Positions 10,152 through 19,771 of a DNA stretch of 64,000 nucleotides are shown one piece after another. Origin of the DNA: Cryoendolithus antarcticus (lineage: Eukaryota > Ascomycota > Dothideomycetes > Cladosporiales > Cladosporiaceae); the NCBI GenBank assembly GCA_002077065.1, contig NAJO01000023.1, forward strand, positions 186,001-250,000, written 5' to 3'. Within the stretch, counting starts at the first letter, position 1, and every line of letters starts with the position of its first letter. The position numbers were made by a program, and so were the translations under genes. The notes under the pieces were generated by a model that saw only the letters and a list, made by a program, of their open reading frames with translations, was not told the DNA's origin and made no database searches.

Positions 10152-11457
10152 GATCGCAGCTCCGGATCGAGTTCTTTTGCGAACGAACGGATTGAAGGGG
10201 AGATAAAGGGGCAGGAGAAGCGAGAGTGAATAAGAGCTGCTGATAATGAAGGTTGATTGAGATGCTGCTGGTGGAATGTGGAAAGGAAGGACCATTCGTC
10301 ACCTCTTATCACTACTGCCCTTTGCCCGGGAAGGCCACTTCAAGACTCGTCTTCCGATCCACAAGCCTCAGTTCGTCTCACCGCCTAGCCTAGACGTCAG
10401 GAAAGGCGCCGAACCATCCAAGGGCTGTCAAGCTCGAGATCCCCATAAGCCGGGTTCTCGCATGGCATGTGCATTGGCGAGATTAGTGCGACGAGACTGC
10501 AAGAGCACTGCTTACGCATATGGACAATGTACGCAGTGTAGCGGAGCATTGTGAGAGATTGCAGAAGTCGTACTGCTTGAGCTGCGTGAGGTCGGCTGAT
10601 GCCGTGCGTGCGTGCATGCAGCACAAGATAACGATTATTCGGCGAGACAGGCCCATACATATACGAATAAGCTGGTAGATGTGTTGCAGACTTTCCGATG
10701 TCGTTGGGGCCGACGTGCTTTTCGCAGGTGAGTCAATGATATGCAGGCGCGGCTGATGAGCCTGGACCTGCTCGGTCGAAATTGAAGGCTCAAATCGAGC
10801 TGCGGTGCGCTATGCTGCTTACCACCTGTACACGACATCCAATAGCACAACGCCATCTGTGGTCCTTAAGTCCATGTCGTGTTGATCAATTGTGGGTTGC
10901 GCACCGAGTTGAAATTAAGAGCAGAAATCGTACTGGAATTGGCGGAGCCATCTAAGTGCATCGAAGAAAAGCACTTGTACATCAAGATGAAGTGAACTTA
11001 AGAGCCCCTTGTCCTCAACTGGGGCAATACGTCGTTCAGCACTTACTACTGCTGACCTTATTGCATCGGTCGTACTGTCAGCTTGCACCGAAGAGATGGC
11101 GGCTACTGTGCAATCAGTGATCATACCCATGTGGGACGCTACCCTGCCTCAGTTCATTCCAGGCGATGTCTACGCCGTGCATTTGGCACTGGTTTAAAAG
11201 AGACATACCTCAGCTCACCAACAGCATTGCAAAGTCCAGGATTGCCTGTTACACAACATGATGCCCTTCCGTGCAGTGCGTTGCGTTCTCGTGGCACGGG
11301 CGCGTGGGCACCGCGTTCTCGACAACTTGGACTTCCAGTTGCTTCGCCATCTAGATGATGGGATCGATCATGAACAAACGACTGGCAAGTGATCGATCAT
11401 GCGTAGAGCCAGTACATAACCGATACCTGCGGGGGTTAAACATGTCGATCAACGCGT
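10152..11457. other. Intergenic, 1.3 kb upstream of the NTF2-like gene
   Basis: No supported gene. Short frames on both strands are of mixed composition, do not join through plausible splice sites and match no family I know. Confidence 0.35.
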
Positions 11458-11784
11458 ATGATGTCCAGCGAGATTCGGTCAGAAGATCCGCCAACAACCA
11501 GTCAGAACATGGACATGTCATCTCCATCGCTCATGCCCAAACGCCTGTTCAGCGACAGACCCGCACCGGAAGCCATGGAACCAGAAGAGGAAATGCAGCC
11601 GGATGCTCCCCGTGCCAAAGGCCACAAGGATACAGCCGATGAGAGGAACAAGCGCGACCTTGCCGTGCTAAGAACCATGCTGGCGTCTCGTGAGACGGCT
11701 GTGGTGGAAAGGAGGCAAGAGATCCAGACTCTTGAGCGGCTTCAACGCATCGTGCAGTTGCATATAGGCGCCGCTCTGGATTAG
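11458..11784 (+). CDS. Hypothetical small helical protein
   Basis: A 108-codon open frame with coding-like composition. It is Pro/Glu/Met-rich in the first half (PAPEAMEPEEEMQPDAPRAK). The second half is a charged amphipathic helix, possibly a short coiled coil (ERRQEIQTLERLQRIVQLH). No signal peptide, membrane span or known domain is visible. It may be a real orphan gene or the last exon of a larger one. I assign no function. Confidence 0.3.
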   Translation: MMSSEIRSEDPPTTSQNMDMSSPSLMPKRLFSDRPAPEAMEPEEEMQPDAPRAKGHKDTADERNKRDLAVLRTMLASRETAVVERRQEIQTLERLQRIVQLHIGAALD

Positions 11785-12034
11785 AAGCAGACTTGCATGG
11801 GCTGCTTTCTCGTGTCGTAGCGAGACGACGCTGCATTGGGGTCTTGCAAATGTGGTGTGGCGGCCATGTGGCTGCAAGGGATTGCAGTGTCGGGTGTGTA
11901 AGTAGGGAGGCATAGGGAAGAGCACTAGCGGGGCCGTCCGCCGCCTAGGTCTTGGCGGAAGGAGCGAAGTGAATGAATGATAGCAGATAGCAATCAGCGC
12001 ATGACAACATCACCCGCTTACGTTCACATTTATC

Positions 12035-12039
12035 CCAAT
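12035..12039 (+). promoter_or_regulatory. CCAAT box upstream of SAF4
   Basis: CCAAT (in TATCCCAATCGG) lies about 61 bases upstream of the SAF4 start. That is a usual position for binding of the fungal CCAAT complex, but a chance match is possible. Confidence 0.3.
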
Positions 12040-12099
12040 CGGACTCCTTAATTCTGAGACTCTCCACGTCGCGCCCGTAGGCGCACCTCCACCGCCACT

Positions 12100-12948
12100 A
12101 TGCAAGGCTTCAACATGGGCCGCTACCACCCCCCCGACGCCCCCACCACAAACCCCAACACCCTCCACCGCCGGCGCGCGCCCGGCACGCTGTCCAAAGC
12201 CGGCACGCAAACCGTCCGCTTCGAAATGCCCTTCGCGGTCTGGTGCTCCACGTGCCCCAAACCGACTCTGATTCCGCAAGGCGTGCGCTTTAACGCCGAG
12301 AAGAAGAAAGTGGGGATGTACTTTTCTACGCCGATATGGGAGTTCAGGTTGAAGCATAATATCTGTGGTGGGGAATTGGGGATAAGGACAGATCCTAAGA
12401 CGACGCAGTATCTTGTTGTCAGTGGAGGGAAAGCGAGGGATTACGGGGAGGCGGCTGCGGTGCTTGGGGGCCCGGTGTTAAGCGAGAAGGAGAAGGCAGA
12501 AAGGCAGGAAGATGCGTTCGCTGCACTCGAGGGGAAGGCAGAGGAGAAGGCTGTGGTGCTGGAGGGTAAGAAGAGGGTGGAGGAATTGTTTGAAGGGAGG
12601 GAGAGGGATTGGAGGGATACGTGGAGTGCTAATCGGAGGTTGAGGGAGGGGTTTCGGCGGGAGCGAAAGGTGTTGAAACGGGAAGAGGAGGATAGGGAGA
12701 GGCTGAAGGAGAAGTTTGGGATTGAGGTCGAGGTGCAGGAGGAGGTTGAGGAGGATAGACAGAGGGCGAAGTTGGTGATGTTTGAGAATGCGGGTGAGCG
12801 GAAGACTGGAGGCTCAGAGCACTTTCTGCGTACATCCGGCAGGCCACCGCCCAGCGAGCGCAAGGTGACAGTGAGCAAGAGCAAGTCGGATGTCTTGCGA
12901 CGGCAGCTCGTGAGCAATACTCGAGCCGCCATTGATCCCTTTGGATGA
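12100..12948 (+). CDS. SAF4: Splicing factor Saf4 (CWC16/Yju2 family, CCDC130-like)
   Basis: A 282-aa single-exon member of the CWC16/DUF572 family, spliceosome-associated nuclear proteins. It starts with MQGFNMGRYHPPD, the usual opening of the CCDC130/Saf4 branch. A zinc-binding core follows: CSTCPKPTLIPQGVRFNAEK, then GMYFSTPIWEFRLKH with a downstream Cys (NICGGELGIRTDP), then YLVVSGGKARDY. The second half is a Glu/Lys/Arg-rich coiled coil (about 125-230), ending with AAIDPFG. Yju2 proper has a different start, so Saf4 is preferred. Confidence 0.9.
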   Translation: MQGFNMGRYHPPDAPTTNPNTLHRRRAPGTLSKAGTQTVRFEMPFAVWCSTCPKPTLIPQGVRFNAEKKKVGMYFSTPIWEFRLKHNICGGELGIRTDPKTTQYLVVSGGKARDYGEAAAVLGGPVLSEKEKAERQEDAFAALEGKAEEKAVVLEGKKRVEELFEGRERDWRDTWSANRRLREGFRRERKVLKREEEDRERLKEKFGIEVEVQEEVEEDRQRAKLVMFENAGERKTGGSEHFLRTSGRPPPSERKVTVSKSKSDVLRRQLVSNTRAAIDPFG

Positions 12949-13178
12949 CGACCTGACAGTTTCGGCATTTTGGCGAGGCGTTTGGACCACGAAAGATACC
13001 CATTTGATCCTATATTTGAGGGTTTGAAAGCATAGCGTAGTATTGCGCATTATATAGATCTACTAGACGACGCTGAACCACCACCACGACCAGTATGCCC
13101 AATGTCCCAATGCTCCTCTATCCCTCCCCCAACCCTATGCGCGCACCCTCTACCACGACCCGATGCCTACTCTCGCGA

Positions 13179-14509
13179 CTAGTACCCAATATCCACCGTC
13201 GTAACATCCTCAATGAAATGCTTCTGCCTTGTCCCGCTGGTGAACCACAAAAACCACGGGATAACATAAGTCTTGATCTTATGTCCCAACCATCCAGCAT
13301 CGCTCACAGTCCGCACAACATCTTTACTCTCCTCGAAAGCAGCCTCAATGCGGCCGCGGCGAAGCTTCTCGTAAGCGTCAAAGGCCTCTTTCATGTTGTT
13401 GCCGGGCTTGCCCTTTTCGATCCAGCGGGTGAGGCAGCGGGAGAAGAGGACCGTGTCTTCGAAGACTATGCCTGTGGATTCACCTTGTGGGGGCATGGCG
13501 TGCTGGGGTGTTGTCAGTGGAGGATCAATGAAGGGATTGGGAGGGGTTGGCTTACTGCAGCGTCACCGAGGAGCATGACGCGATCAGTCGCCCACTTCCC
13601 ATGCTTGGAAAGCGTAAAGATAGGCCACAGGAAGAAGTCCTCCGCCTTCTTGATCAAAGGCACGATGCAAGGAATATTCGAATCCCCGAATCGTGACAGA
13701 ATCTCCTCCCTCGTCTTCTCCGCCTCAGCACCCTTAGCCTTCCAGCCATCCCGAGACCCAATGTCGGGCACCTGCATCACCGCGCCAATGTACACAGAGT
13801 CCTTGGCGGAATTGTGGTAGCTCGTGAGCAGCATGCCACGGCGCGCGAAGTTGATAGCCGTACAGTCAAAGTGTACCGCAAAGTCCTTCTCGATGGGCGC
13901 GAAACCGAAGGCGTTAGCGACGCCAGAGTAAGTCTCCTTGCGCTCGGGCTCGACGTGCTTGTTGCGGGTGACGGAGTGGATACCATCGCAGCCCATGAGC
14001 AGGTCTCCGGAGACGCTCTCGCCGTCCTCGAAAGTGAGCGTGACCTTGTCAGCGGTCTCTTTGATATCTATGGTCTTCTTGCCGCAAGTGAGGGTTATGT
14101 TCTCGTGTTGCTCAAGGGTAGAGAGCACGCCTTTGAGCGCATCTCCGCGGGTGATGCGGAGGGCTTTGTAGGGCGGGTTGCCGACGCCTTTGCCTTCTGG
14201 ACCGCTGAAGTCGGAGGTTGCGAGGCGCGTGGAGTAGATGTCGAAGACTTCAAGGAAGTCGATCGTGTGGCCGTAGTCGCGCTCGCGGATAATTGGGAGG
14301 GCACCGAGGTGGTCTAGTAGGCGGAGTGCATTGGGTGTGAGGTTCACGGCGCCGCCGATGGTTGCGGGCACTGGGCGGACTTCGAAGATCTTGATTCGAG
14401 GGATTTGGTCCTTGGGAGCGAATTTGGTGAGGGCGAGTGCGGTGGTCAAGCCTGCAATGCCTCCTCCGAGAATGAGGATATCCAGTCCTTCTGGAGATGC
14501 TGGTGCCAT
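13179..14509 (-). CDS. FAD-dependent monooxygenase, salicylate-hydroxylase-like
   Basis: A class A flavoprotein monooxygenase that uses FAD and NAD(P)H to hydroxylate a small, usually aromatic, substrate. Exons 13556-14509 and 13179-13502 are split by a 53-nt intron (13503-13555, GTAAGC donor, CACTGAC branch, CCAG acceptor), giving 425 aa. The Rossmann fold is at about 10-35 (ILILGGGIAGLTTALAL), the DG motif in LLMGCDGIHSVTR, and the GD motif at about 313-324 (LLGDAAHAMPPQ), which the intron interrupts exactly after GDAA. The C-terminal part is helical, with an aromatic stretch (WFLWFTSG). No tailoring or cluster genes flank it, so the substrate cannot be assigned. Confidence 0.9.
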
Positions 14510-15223
14510 GTTTGCTGATTTCCTGATGTACGTAATCTTTCCTTGTGTACTTCTCCGTCGCTTCAATGACACAGCAATTGAACAGTGGGAATAGAGAGAA
14601 ATGAATCTCGCGTCACCGATCAAAGATGATAGTTTACCTGATTCAGCTCTTGATGAGGCTAACCTTATTATAGCTTACCTGCGCCCTGACCCCGATCCTG
14701 TCACGCCTGGGGATCCGGCAGGCGGAGCGAATCCAGCAATTGCTTGTGACGGCGGAGCCCGGCCGATGCCGTCAAACCCTCCGCATGGTGCCACGAAAGC
14801 CTCTTTGATGGCCCTTTGATGGTTAACCAAAGTAAGTGAAGGAGCTCAGGTAGGTGATGTGCCGACCTGCAGCACGATATGTTTGGCAATTTGGAGTGCC
14901 AGATTGACGATTTGCTTGGTGTTTTCGAGACAGGCAATCCTGCAGGTGCATGCCCGGATCGGCGCTAGTCGCGAGCTATTTCGAGCTGCTTCACACGTGG
15001 GAATCTCGGTGTTTAAAGGATTCGGGATGCCGACGCTCTACCACTTTGGCATATCGTAACAAGGCACAATGCTCATGCAGCCAGGCTGGCCGGCAATAAT
15101 GTGACATACTATACGTTATCGGCATCTGTGGCAGAGGGAGCGATCTTGAATATCACTGGCGACATGATGATGGTATGCGACTACTACCAGTTCACGCCGT
15201 TCTTTGCCTTGAAATGGAGCTAG
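14510..15223. other. Intergenic with possible decayed coding sequence
   Basis: 714 bases upstream of the monooxygenase. A coding-like 35-codon stretch on the plus strand at 14861-14968 (includes ECQIDDLLGVFETGNPAGAC) ends in a stop and has no clear start. It could be debris of the propeller gene that follows or of something else. Confidence 0.3.
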
Positions 15224-15634
15224 GAACGAGATAACTACCTGTACTACGTCAACACTTCCCAAGCGCCTCTGCTCGCTCGCGTTCGCTTTCATCCGGTTAC
15301 TGCGAATGTAGCAGGCCCGGTCGAGGTACTGTTTGATACTCACACATACCTCCTGAACGGCAATAATGGGCAAGCAGACGACTTCACTCTTGACAAGGAA
15401 GGTAATGTCTGGCTAGCCACAGCATCAAGTAGTCTTGTCAAGCTGGATCTCAGGACTAAACAGCAGATCTTGATCGTGGGCGAGCCTAGCAGCTACGCGT
15501 TGGTCGGTAGCACTGCTACGAAGTTCGCGAGAGACGAGAAGACGCTGTACATCACTACAAACGGAGGGATCTCGGACCCTGCGAATGGTGTAGAGGGAGG
15601 GAAGGTGCTGTCGCTAGGTACGTCTCTGCTGTGA
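15224..15634 (+). pseudogene. C-terminal remnant of an SMP-30/six-bladed beta-propeller protein
   Basis: 136 codons without a start codon. They resemble the last blades of fungal secreted SMP-30/gluconolactonase-like proteins: DNYLYYVNTSQAPLLARV, then DDFTLDKEGNVWLAT, then KTLYITTNGG. An in-frame TAG at 15221-15223 precedes it, and the text before the stop (FFALKWS) is not clearly part of the family. No signal peptide or N-terminal blades are found upstream. It could instead be a last exon, since a 51-nt GTATGC...GCTAG intron could skip the TAG, but no upstream exons with family text are seen. I favour a truncated gene. Confidence 0.55.
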
Positions 15635-15946
15635 AGCATGAGGCGGGTATTGCACAACAGGGAGCTGGACGACGCAGAGGTAGCTTGTAACGTGTACTAC
15701 CATGTATTAGGAGCGCCCTTTATCTGCCTGAATGCTATACGTAGCTCTACTCACCCAGTTGCCATCTTCCGTTCTCCGAGAAGTATGGAGGCATATTTGT
15801 ACGCCGACATCAGCCGCACCGCGGCAGCTAAATCTTTCACTAGAGGGTCTTCGAAACAGACACTTCGTTGCAATACATTCATACCGCAGTACGCAGCCTC
15901 CGAGCCTATTGCCAAAAGCCAGACAGGCTCTGGGGTCCCAACGGCC
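15635..15946. other. Intergenic
   Basis: 312 bases between the propeller remnant and the acidic ORF. No feature was recognised. Confidence 0.3.
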
Positions 15947-16426
15947 TTACACATATTCGAGGTGCAACTCCCAGGCCACGAAGTGACTTTCGTCGTCGGA
16001 ATCGTGATGTCCGGCGTCGCCACTTTCTGCAGCACGGCTGTTGTCCTCGCTGCCGCTGTCGGGAGAGTCAACATTGTGGGGATCAGCATCGCCATCGAAA
16101 CTGTTGTTAGAGTTGTCGCGGTTGGCGTTCGCGTCATCATCATCATCGTCATCGTCGTCGTCGTTGTCGTCGTCGTAGCTATCATCATCTCCTTCGTCAT
16201 CCTCCTCATCCTCACTATCGTCACTGAAATCACTCATATCACTCCAATCATGCGTACCGACTCGAGTAATTTCAATATCTGAACTTTGTAGCCGCAGTCT
16301 TGGCGCCGTATCGGTACTCTTCCACTTGACCAAACCCTCGAACTTCACGCTCAGACCTTTGAACGAGTCCTGTGTGGCGAGTACCTTTGTTTGCTTCGCA
16401 TGGGTCAGAACGTAAACGTACAGCAT
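15947..16426 (-). CDS. Hypothetical protein with long acidic tail
   Basis: An open frame of 159 codons. The first part has structured, coding-like text (SFKGLSVKFEGLVKWKST, then RLQSSDIEITRVGTHDW). From about residue 66 the chain is almost pure Asp/Glu/Ser/Asn, including a run of ten Asp encoded by CAT/CGT triplets on the plus strand. The true 5' end may begin at the acceptor CACACAG near 16375 rather than at the first ATG. It lies just downstream of the F-box-like ORF on the same strand and could be its last exon, but the one junction I tested (GACAG donor to CACACAG acceptor) runs into a stop. Confidence 0.4.
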   Translation of the reverse strand: MLYVYVLTHAKQTKVLATQDSFKGLSVKFEGLVKWKSTDTAPRLRLQSSDIEITRVGTHDWSDMSDFSDDSEDEEDDEGDDDSYDDDNDDDDDDDDDDANANRDNSNNSFDGDADPHNVDSPDSGSEDNSRAAESGDAGHHDSDDESHFVAWELHLEYV

Positions 16427-16534
16427 TCAGTATGTAGCAACAGCAAGAAGACCAAGATTGATGCCAGCATCGCACCATATCTCTGCTGTCAGTCTGCTGC
16501 GCATGGGCATGGCACCTGTACAATCCGGTTGCGG

Positions 16535-17164
16535 CTACCTGTCCGGATGAAAGTCAACAATCCTTGATTTCATATATTTGAATGGCGGCTGAGAAACAAG
16601 GAGCTTCGCATGCTCGGCGTACCGTGGGATCCATTGCCGGGTGTAGTGAGCCTTTTGCACTGCCTCGTTGAGCTGTATCTTCATAAGATCAACGTCTACC
16701 GTAGGCCAGTATCCCTGTAGCGCAGGAGTGAATATTACTTCTGATCTGCGGTATAGCTTATCGCGAATATGCTTGTCTGCGGTCAACACAAGCCTCGCGG
16801 CCAGCATGTCCATCTCTACCTCGACCATCTGACCTCTCAGTTTGGAATCACTGAAACGTATCTGCAGACCTGGTGTAGGATAGTCGAGCAGGCGGACATC
16901 AGTTGCCGGATGATTCCAAATACCATATCGGAAGTGGCGGACGCAAAGTTGAGGCGAGGTATGGCCGATCAAGTCGTTCCAGTGTTTGCAAACGGTGCGA
17001 AATTTCAGCATGCGTTCGAGAAGCTCGGTAACGGCGAGGACTTGCTGCGCACTGCGCGGAAGTATCTTGCGAAGTGCCAAATTTCCGAAGGGTTTGTGGA
17101 CTGGAGCCTTTGACCTCCGTTTGCGGAGCCTAGGGTGCGCCACGGCGAACAGTGTCGGTAGCAT
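16535..17164 (-). CDS. F-box-like protein with a shortened F-box
   Basis: 209 aa. The text QQVLAVTELLERMLKFRTVC then KHWNDLIGHTSP has the first helix (VTELLERML) and last helix (RTVCKHWNDLI) of the compact F-box seen in many Dothideomycete proteins. The usual middle segment of about a dozen residues (LP.RDLL type) is absent. The remainder has the mixed alpha/beta character of such short F-box proteins and ends FKYMKSRIVDFHPDR. An F-box normally binds Skp1 in SCF ubiquitin ligases; the missing segment could abolish this. It may be a decaying family member. Confidence 0.5.
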   Translation of the reverse strand: MLPTLFAVAHPRLRKRRSKAPVHKPFGNLALRKILPRSAQQVLAVTELLERMLKFRTVCKHWNDLIGHTSPQLCVRHFRYGIWNHPATDVRLLDYPTPGLQIRFSDSKLRGQMVEVEMDMLAARLVLTADKHIRDKLYRRSEVIFTPALQGYWPTVDVDLMKIQLNEAVQKAHYTRQWIPRYAEHAKLLVSQPPFKYMKSRIVDFHPDR

Positions 17165-18337
17165 GTTGCGAGCACCGGGGCGTGCGGTGGCCAGTTCCTA
17201 GATGAAAGCTACTGACCGTGTCTGCAGACACCAATCGAGCATGCTCATCAGGGACAGTGGAACGTGAGGTATTGGACAGAACCAAAGAGACGTGGAGAGC
17301 TGAGTGGCTCTGCATGAAAAGCTCTCCGACTCACCTGTAGTGTGCAACGCGGGCGTCACCTGACAAGACAAAGATGATGCACAGCTGATGACCATTCTTG
17401 ATGTCCGACTGCCTCGTGCCCTTCAATCGCGTCCTGGATTTTCAAGTCCTCCTATGCTGACCCCCCCATGGCATTTACAATATCGCAGTAACACAGACAA
17501 GAGAGAGAGCCGAGTTTCGTCTTTCCTAGCCCACTCAGTTCTGAAGACTTTCCCATATCCAATAGTCCGTTATGCTGCTATCGCAAATGGTGTAATAGGG
17601 CCACCACTCACGCATCTGATATTCGGAGAAGTGAGGATGGCTTGTGGTAAATCTGTAGAACGAAAGAGGAGAGGTCATGTCGACGCCAAGCATTCTCGGA
17701 TCTCGGCGTTTCAGCTTCCGGAGGAAAGTGCCATCAACGTATTTACCATAGCAACTGATGTAATTCGAACGTGATTGTACAACGACAAAGAGCGTAAAGC
17801 CACGGAAGCATTTATCAGGAAGCATGCCGGTTGGCTCATGTGCTGTATGTGACGCGTCAAGAGCGAAAAGCAATCTCTTTCTGCAGCCAACCTCTCATGT
17901 CGCAAGACCAGCCACCGCAGCCCAACCACGCCTGACTCGGGCCACCATGATGTATGTATACATCGAGGACACTTCTTTCTTTCTTGGCTCTGTATTCTAG
18001 CAGTATCTCCCAATCTGCTTGTACATTCTGCTGCTCTGATAAATCTACCCGTTACTACCGCGAAGTCACTGTCGAGTCTCCACGAGAGAAGACCAACAAA
18101 ATCTAAGCAGCTTTCCGAAGTCTATCGACGAAGCACATCTACGCCGAAAAGAGTCAAAGCAGTACCCTCTTGAGTCGAGTCAATCTTCGACGATAGATTG
18201 TCAAACCAGTCAAATCCACAAGAACGCTGCGACCGGCATTCCTAGTCTATCTGCTTCCGAGCGGCACACTCCACTCGAGACCGGAATATCCAAGAACCTT
18301 CTCCGGATAGGCCGACGACCAGTCGACATCCGTCAAG
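17165..18337. other. Intergenic, 1.2 kb
   Basis: No supported gene. A minus-strand frame at 17535-17873 has odd composition and no known domain. The last 300 bases probably form the promoter and leader of the small membrane-protein gene. Confidence 0.35.
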
Positions 18338-18481
18338 ATGCAGCGCAATATTGTGATCTTCTTGATCATCATCATCCTCTTCATCGTACTGGCACTCATC
18401 GGCTTCCTCATCTACCGAGCACAATCAGGCTTCAGCAGAGGAAGGGGAGGTACTTCAGAGACTAGTGGCAGCGGTGTATGA
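18338..18481 (+). CDS. 47-residue single-pass membrane protein
   Basis: A very short gene whose ATG stands in a good context (GTCAAGATGC). It encodes MQRNIVIFLIIIILFIVLAL followed by more hydrophobic residues (one membrane span, about residues 5-27). A short basic, Gly/Ser/Thr-rich tail (SRGRGGTSETSG) precedes the TGA at 18479-18481. The strong hydrophobic block flanked by charges, and the absence of another gene nearby, argue that it is real. It resembles small membrane proteins that regulate larger complexes, but no function can be given. Confidence 0.5.
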   Translation: MQRNIVIFLIIIILFIVLALIGFLIYRAQSGFSRGRGGTSETSGSGV

Positions 18482-19105
18482 TCCCCATTACCGAATCATG
18501 AAACGACGGAAGAGCCGGTGGGAGGAGGCGACTCCAAGATGCCGCCACCACCAACAATCCGGTCGAGCGTCGCAGAAAGTCACCACGAGCTGGGGCACAT
18601 GTTAGGCCCTCAGATTCAAAGAAGATTCTTGGCCTCAGGTCACCAAGCGAAACGGTAGTGTTAATGATGAGATGAATGCATTGGGCACCAGGGAGCAGGC
18701 GTCTTTTTGGGATCGGAGGATATCGTTACGAGCATAGCGTCAGTGATGAGGAGGTCATCGGCATTAGATCAGAGAAAGAAGACGAGGCAGGTCAGCTTGA
18801 AGCGGCCTTACGAGGCATTGCTCGCTGTGTATATTGTATAGCCATGACATAGATACCCGAAGCGCTTACGCACCCCTACCTCCGCTCCTCCAGATATCCA
18901 GAACGTGGGTAGCTAGTATCAATTTAGCTGTAGTGTTGATACGTCGGCACACTTCACTGACGAGAGCCTTTGAAGTTAGGTGAGTGTCAGTGGAGACCCG
19001 CTACTTTCCACTCCGCACTAAATCGCCTCTTAGCGTTGTGAGAGCGTCGACATGATTAAAGGTGCACTCAGATCCTGGGGCGGACCAGAGCTACTATCTC
19101 CGCCA
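18482..19105. other. Intergenic
   Basis: 624 bases between the small membrane-protein gene and the convergent cupin gene. No coding signal or repeat was recognised. Confidence 0.35.
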
Positions 19106-19771
19106 TCAACTATCTTTCCTCAGCATCCACTCCATCTCCTTCGCTTGCTCCACTGTCACCAGAGCTTGTAGCCTCTCCTTCGTCATGAAGTCATGGTCCT
19201 CGTACTCGAAGCCCGGGACGACAGTCTCGCTGATCAACAGACCATCGCTACTGGTCCCACCATCTACGTCTGTTAAAAGGTACGAGCATTTGTATTTCCC
19301 ACCGTTGACGATCCATTGACATCTCTCGCCCTTCAGCAAATCCATACCCACAACGAAGACCTCCACCCTGGTCTTTCCTGTCCACCTCTCCTTCTCTCCC
19401 ATTCCGTCCCCTCCATAGCCACCCGCACAGCCCTTTACCGCGACCTCGTCAGCGTGCACGAGCACGTACAACCCTCTGCCTTTATGCAGCGTATGCACAG
19501 TCCTGCCCCGATTCCTGTGAAAGTGGCCGAGCGGACTCGAAGGCGTGAGCAGGTAGTGTATCGATGTGCTCGCGCTGCGTGTGGACTGTGGGTCGGAGGG
19601 GTGGAAAGAATTCGGGACTCGGAGAGTGTCGCGATCGGTCTCGACGAAGTAGCCGCCTTCGGGGTGAGGTTGAAGGGAGAGGTGGGAGATGATGGATTGG
19701 ATGTAGGGTGACTCGGGAGGCGGAGGAGAGGAGGGCGTGAAGAAGGGCTTCAATTTGATAGCAGAGGCCAT
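19106..19771 (-). CDS. Cupin_5 (DUF985) family protein
   Basis: 221 aa, single exon. The family signature begins at about residue 27 (ISHLSLQPHPEGGYFVET) and continues with SASTSIHYLLTPSSPLGHFH, then RTVHTLHKGRGLYVLVH, CQWIVNGGKYKCSYLL and ETVVPGFEYEDHDFM. These strands make one RmlC-like jelly roll. Family enzymes are poorly characterised. The conserved His and Glu residues of the barrel are present, so a small-molecule-binding or metal-dependent role is plausible. No signal peptide is visible, so it is probably cytosolic. Confidence 0.87.
   Translation of the reverse strand: MASAIKLKPFFTPSSPPPPESPYIQSIISHLSLQPHPEGGYFVETDRDTLRVPNSFHPSDPQSTRSASTSIHYLLTPSSPLGHFHRNRGRTVHTLHKGRGLYVLVHADEVAVKGCAGGYGGDGMGEKERWTGKTRVEVFVVGMDLLKGERCQWIVNGGKYKCSYLLTDVDGGTSSDGLLISETVVPGFEYEDHDFMTKERLQALVTVEQAKEMEWMLRKDS

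Noticed and set aside
13095..13820. Long plus-strand frame of 241 codons over the monooxygenase
   Set aside because: Antisense shadow of a well-supported gene.
14861..14968. 35-codon coding-like stretch (ECQIDDLLGVFETGNPAGAC)
   Set aside because: No start, no join to the propeller remnant that keeps frame with family text; kept only as a comment.
17535..17873. Minus-strand frame of 112 codons rich in aromatic residues
   Set aside because: No start context, domain or splice partner, and composition is unlike the neighbouring genes.
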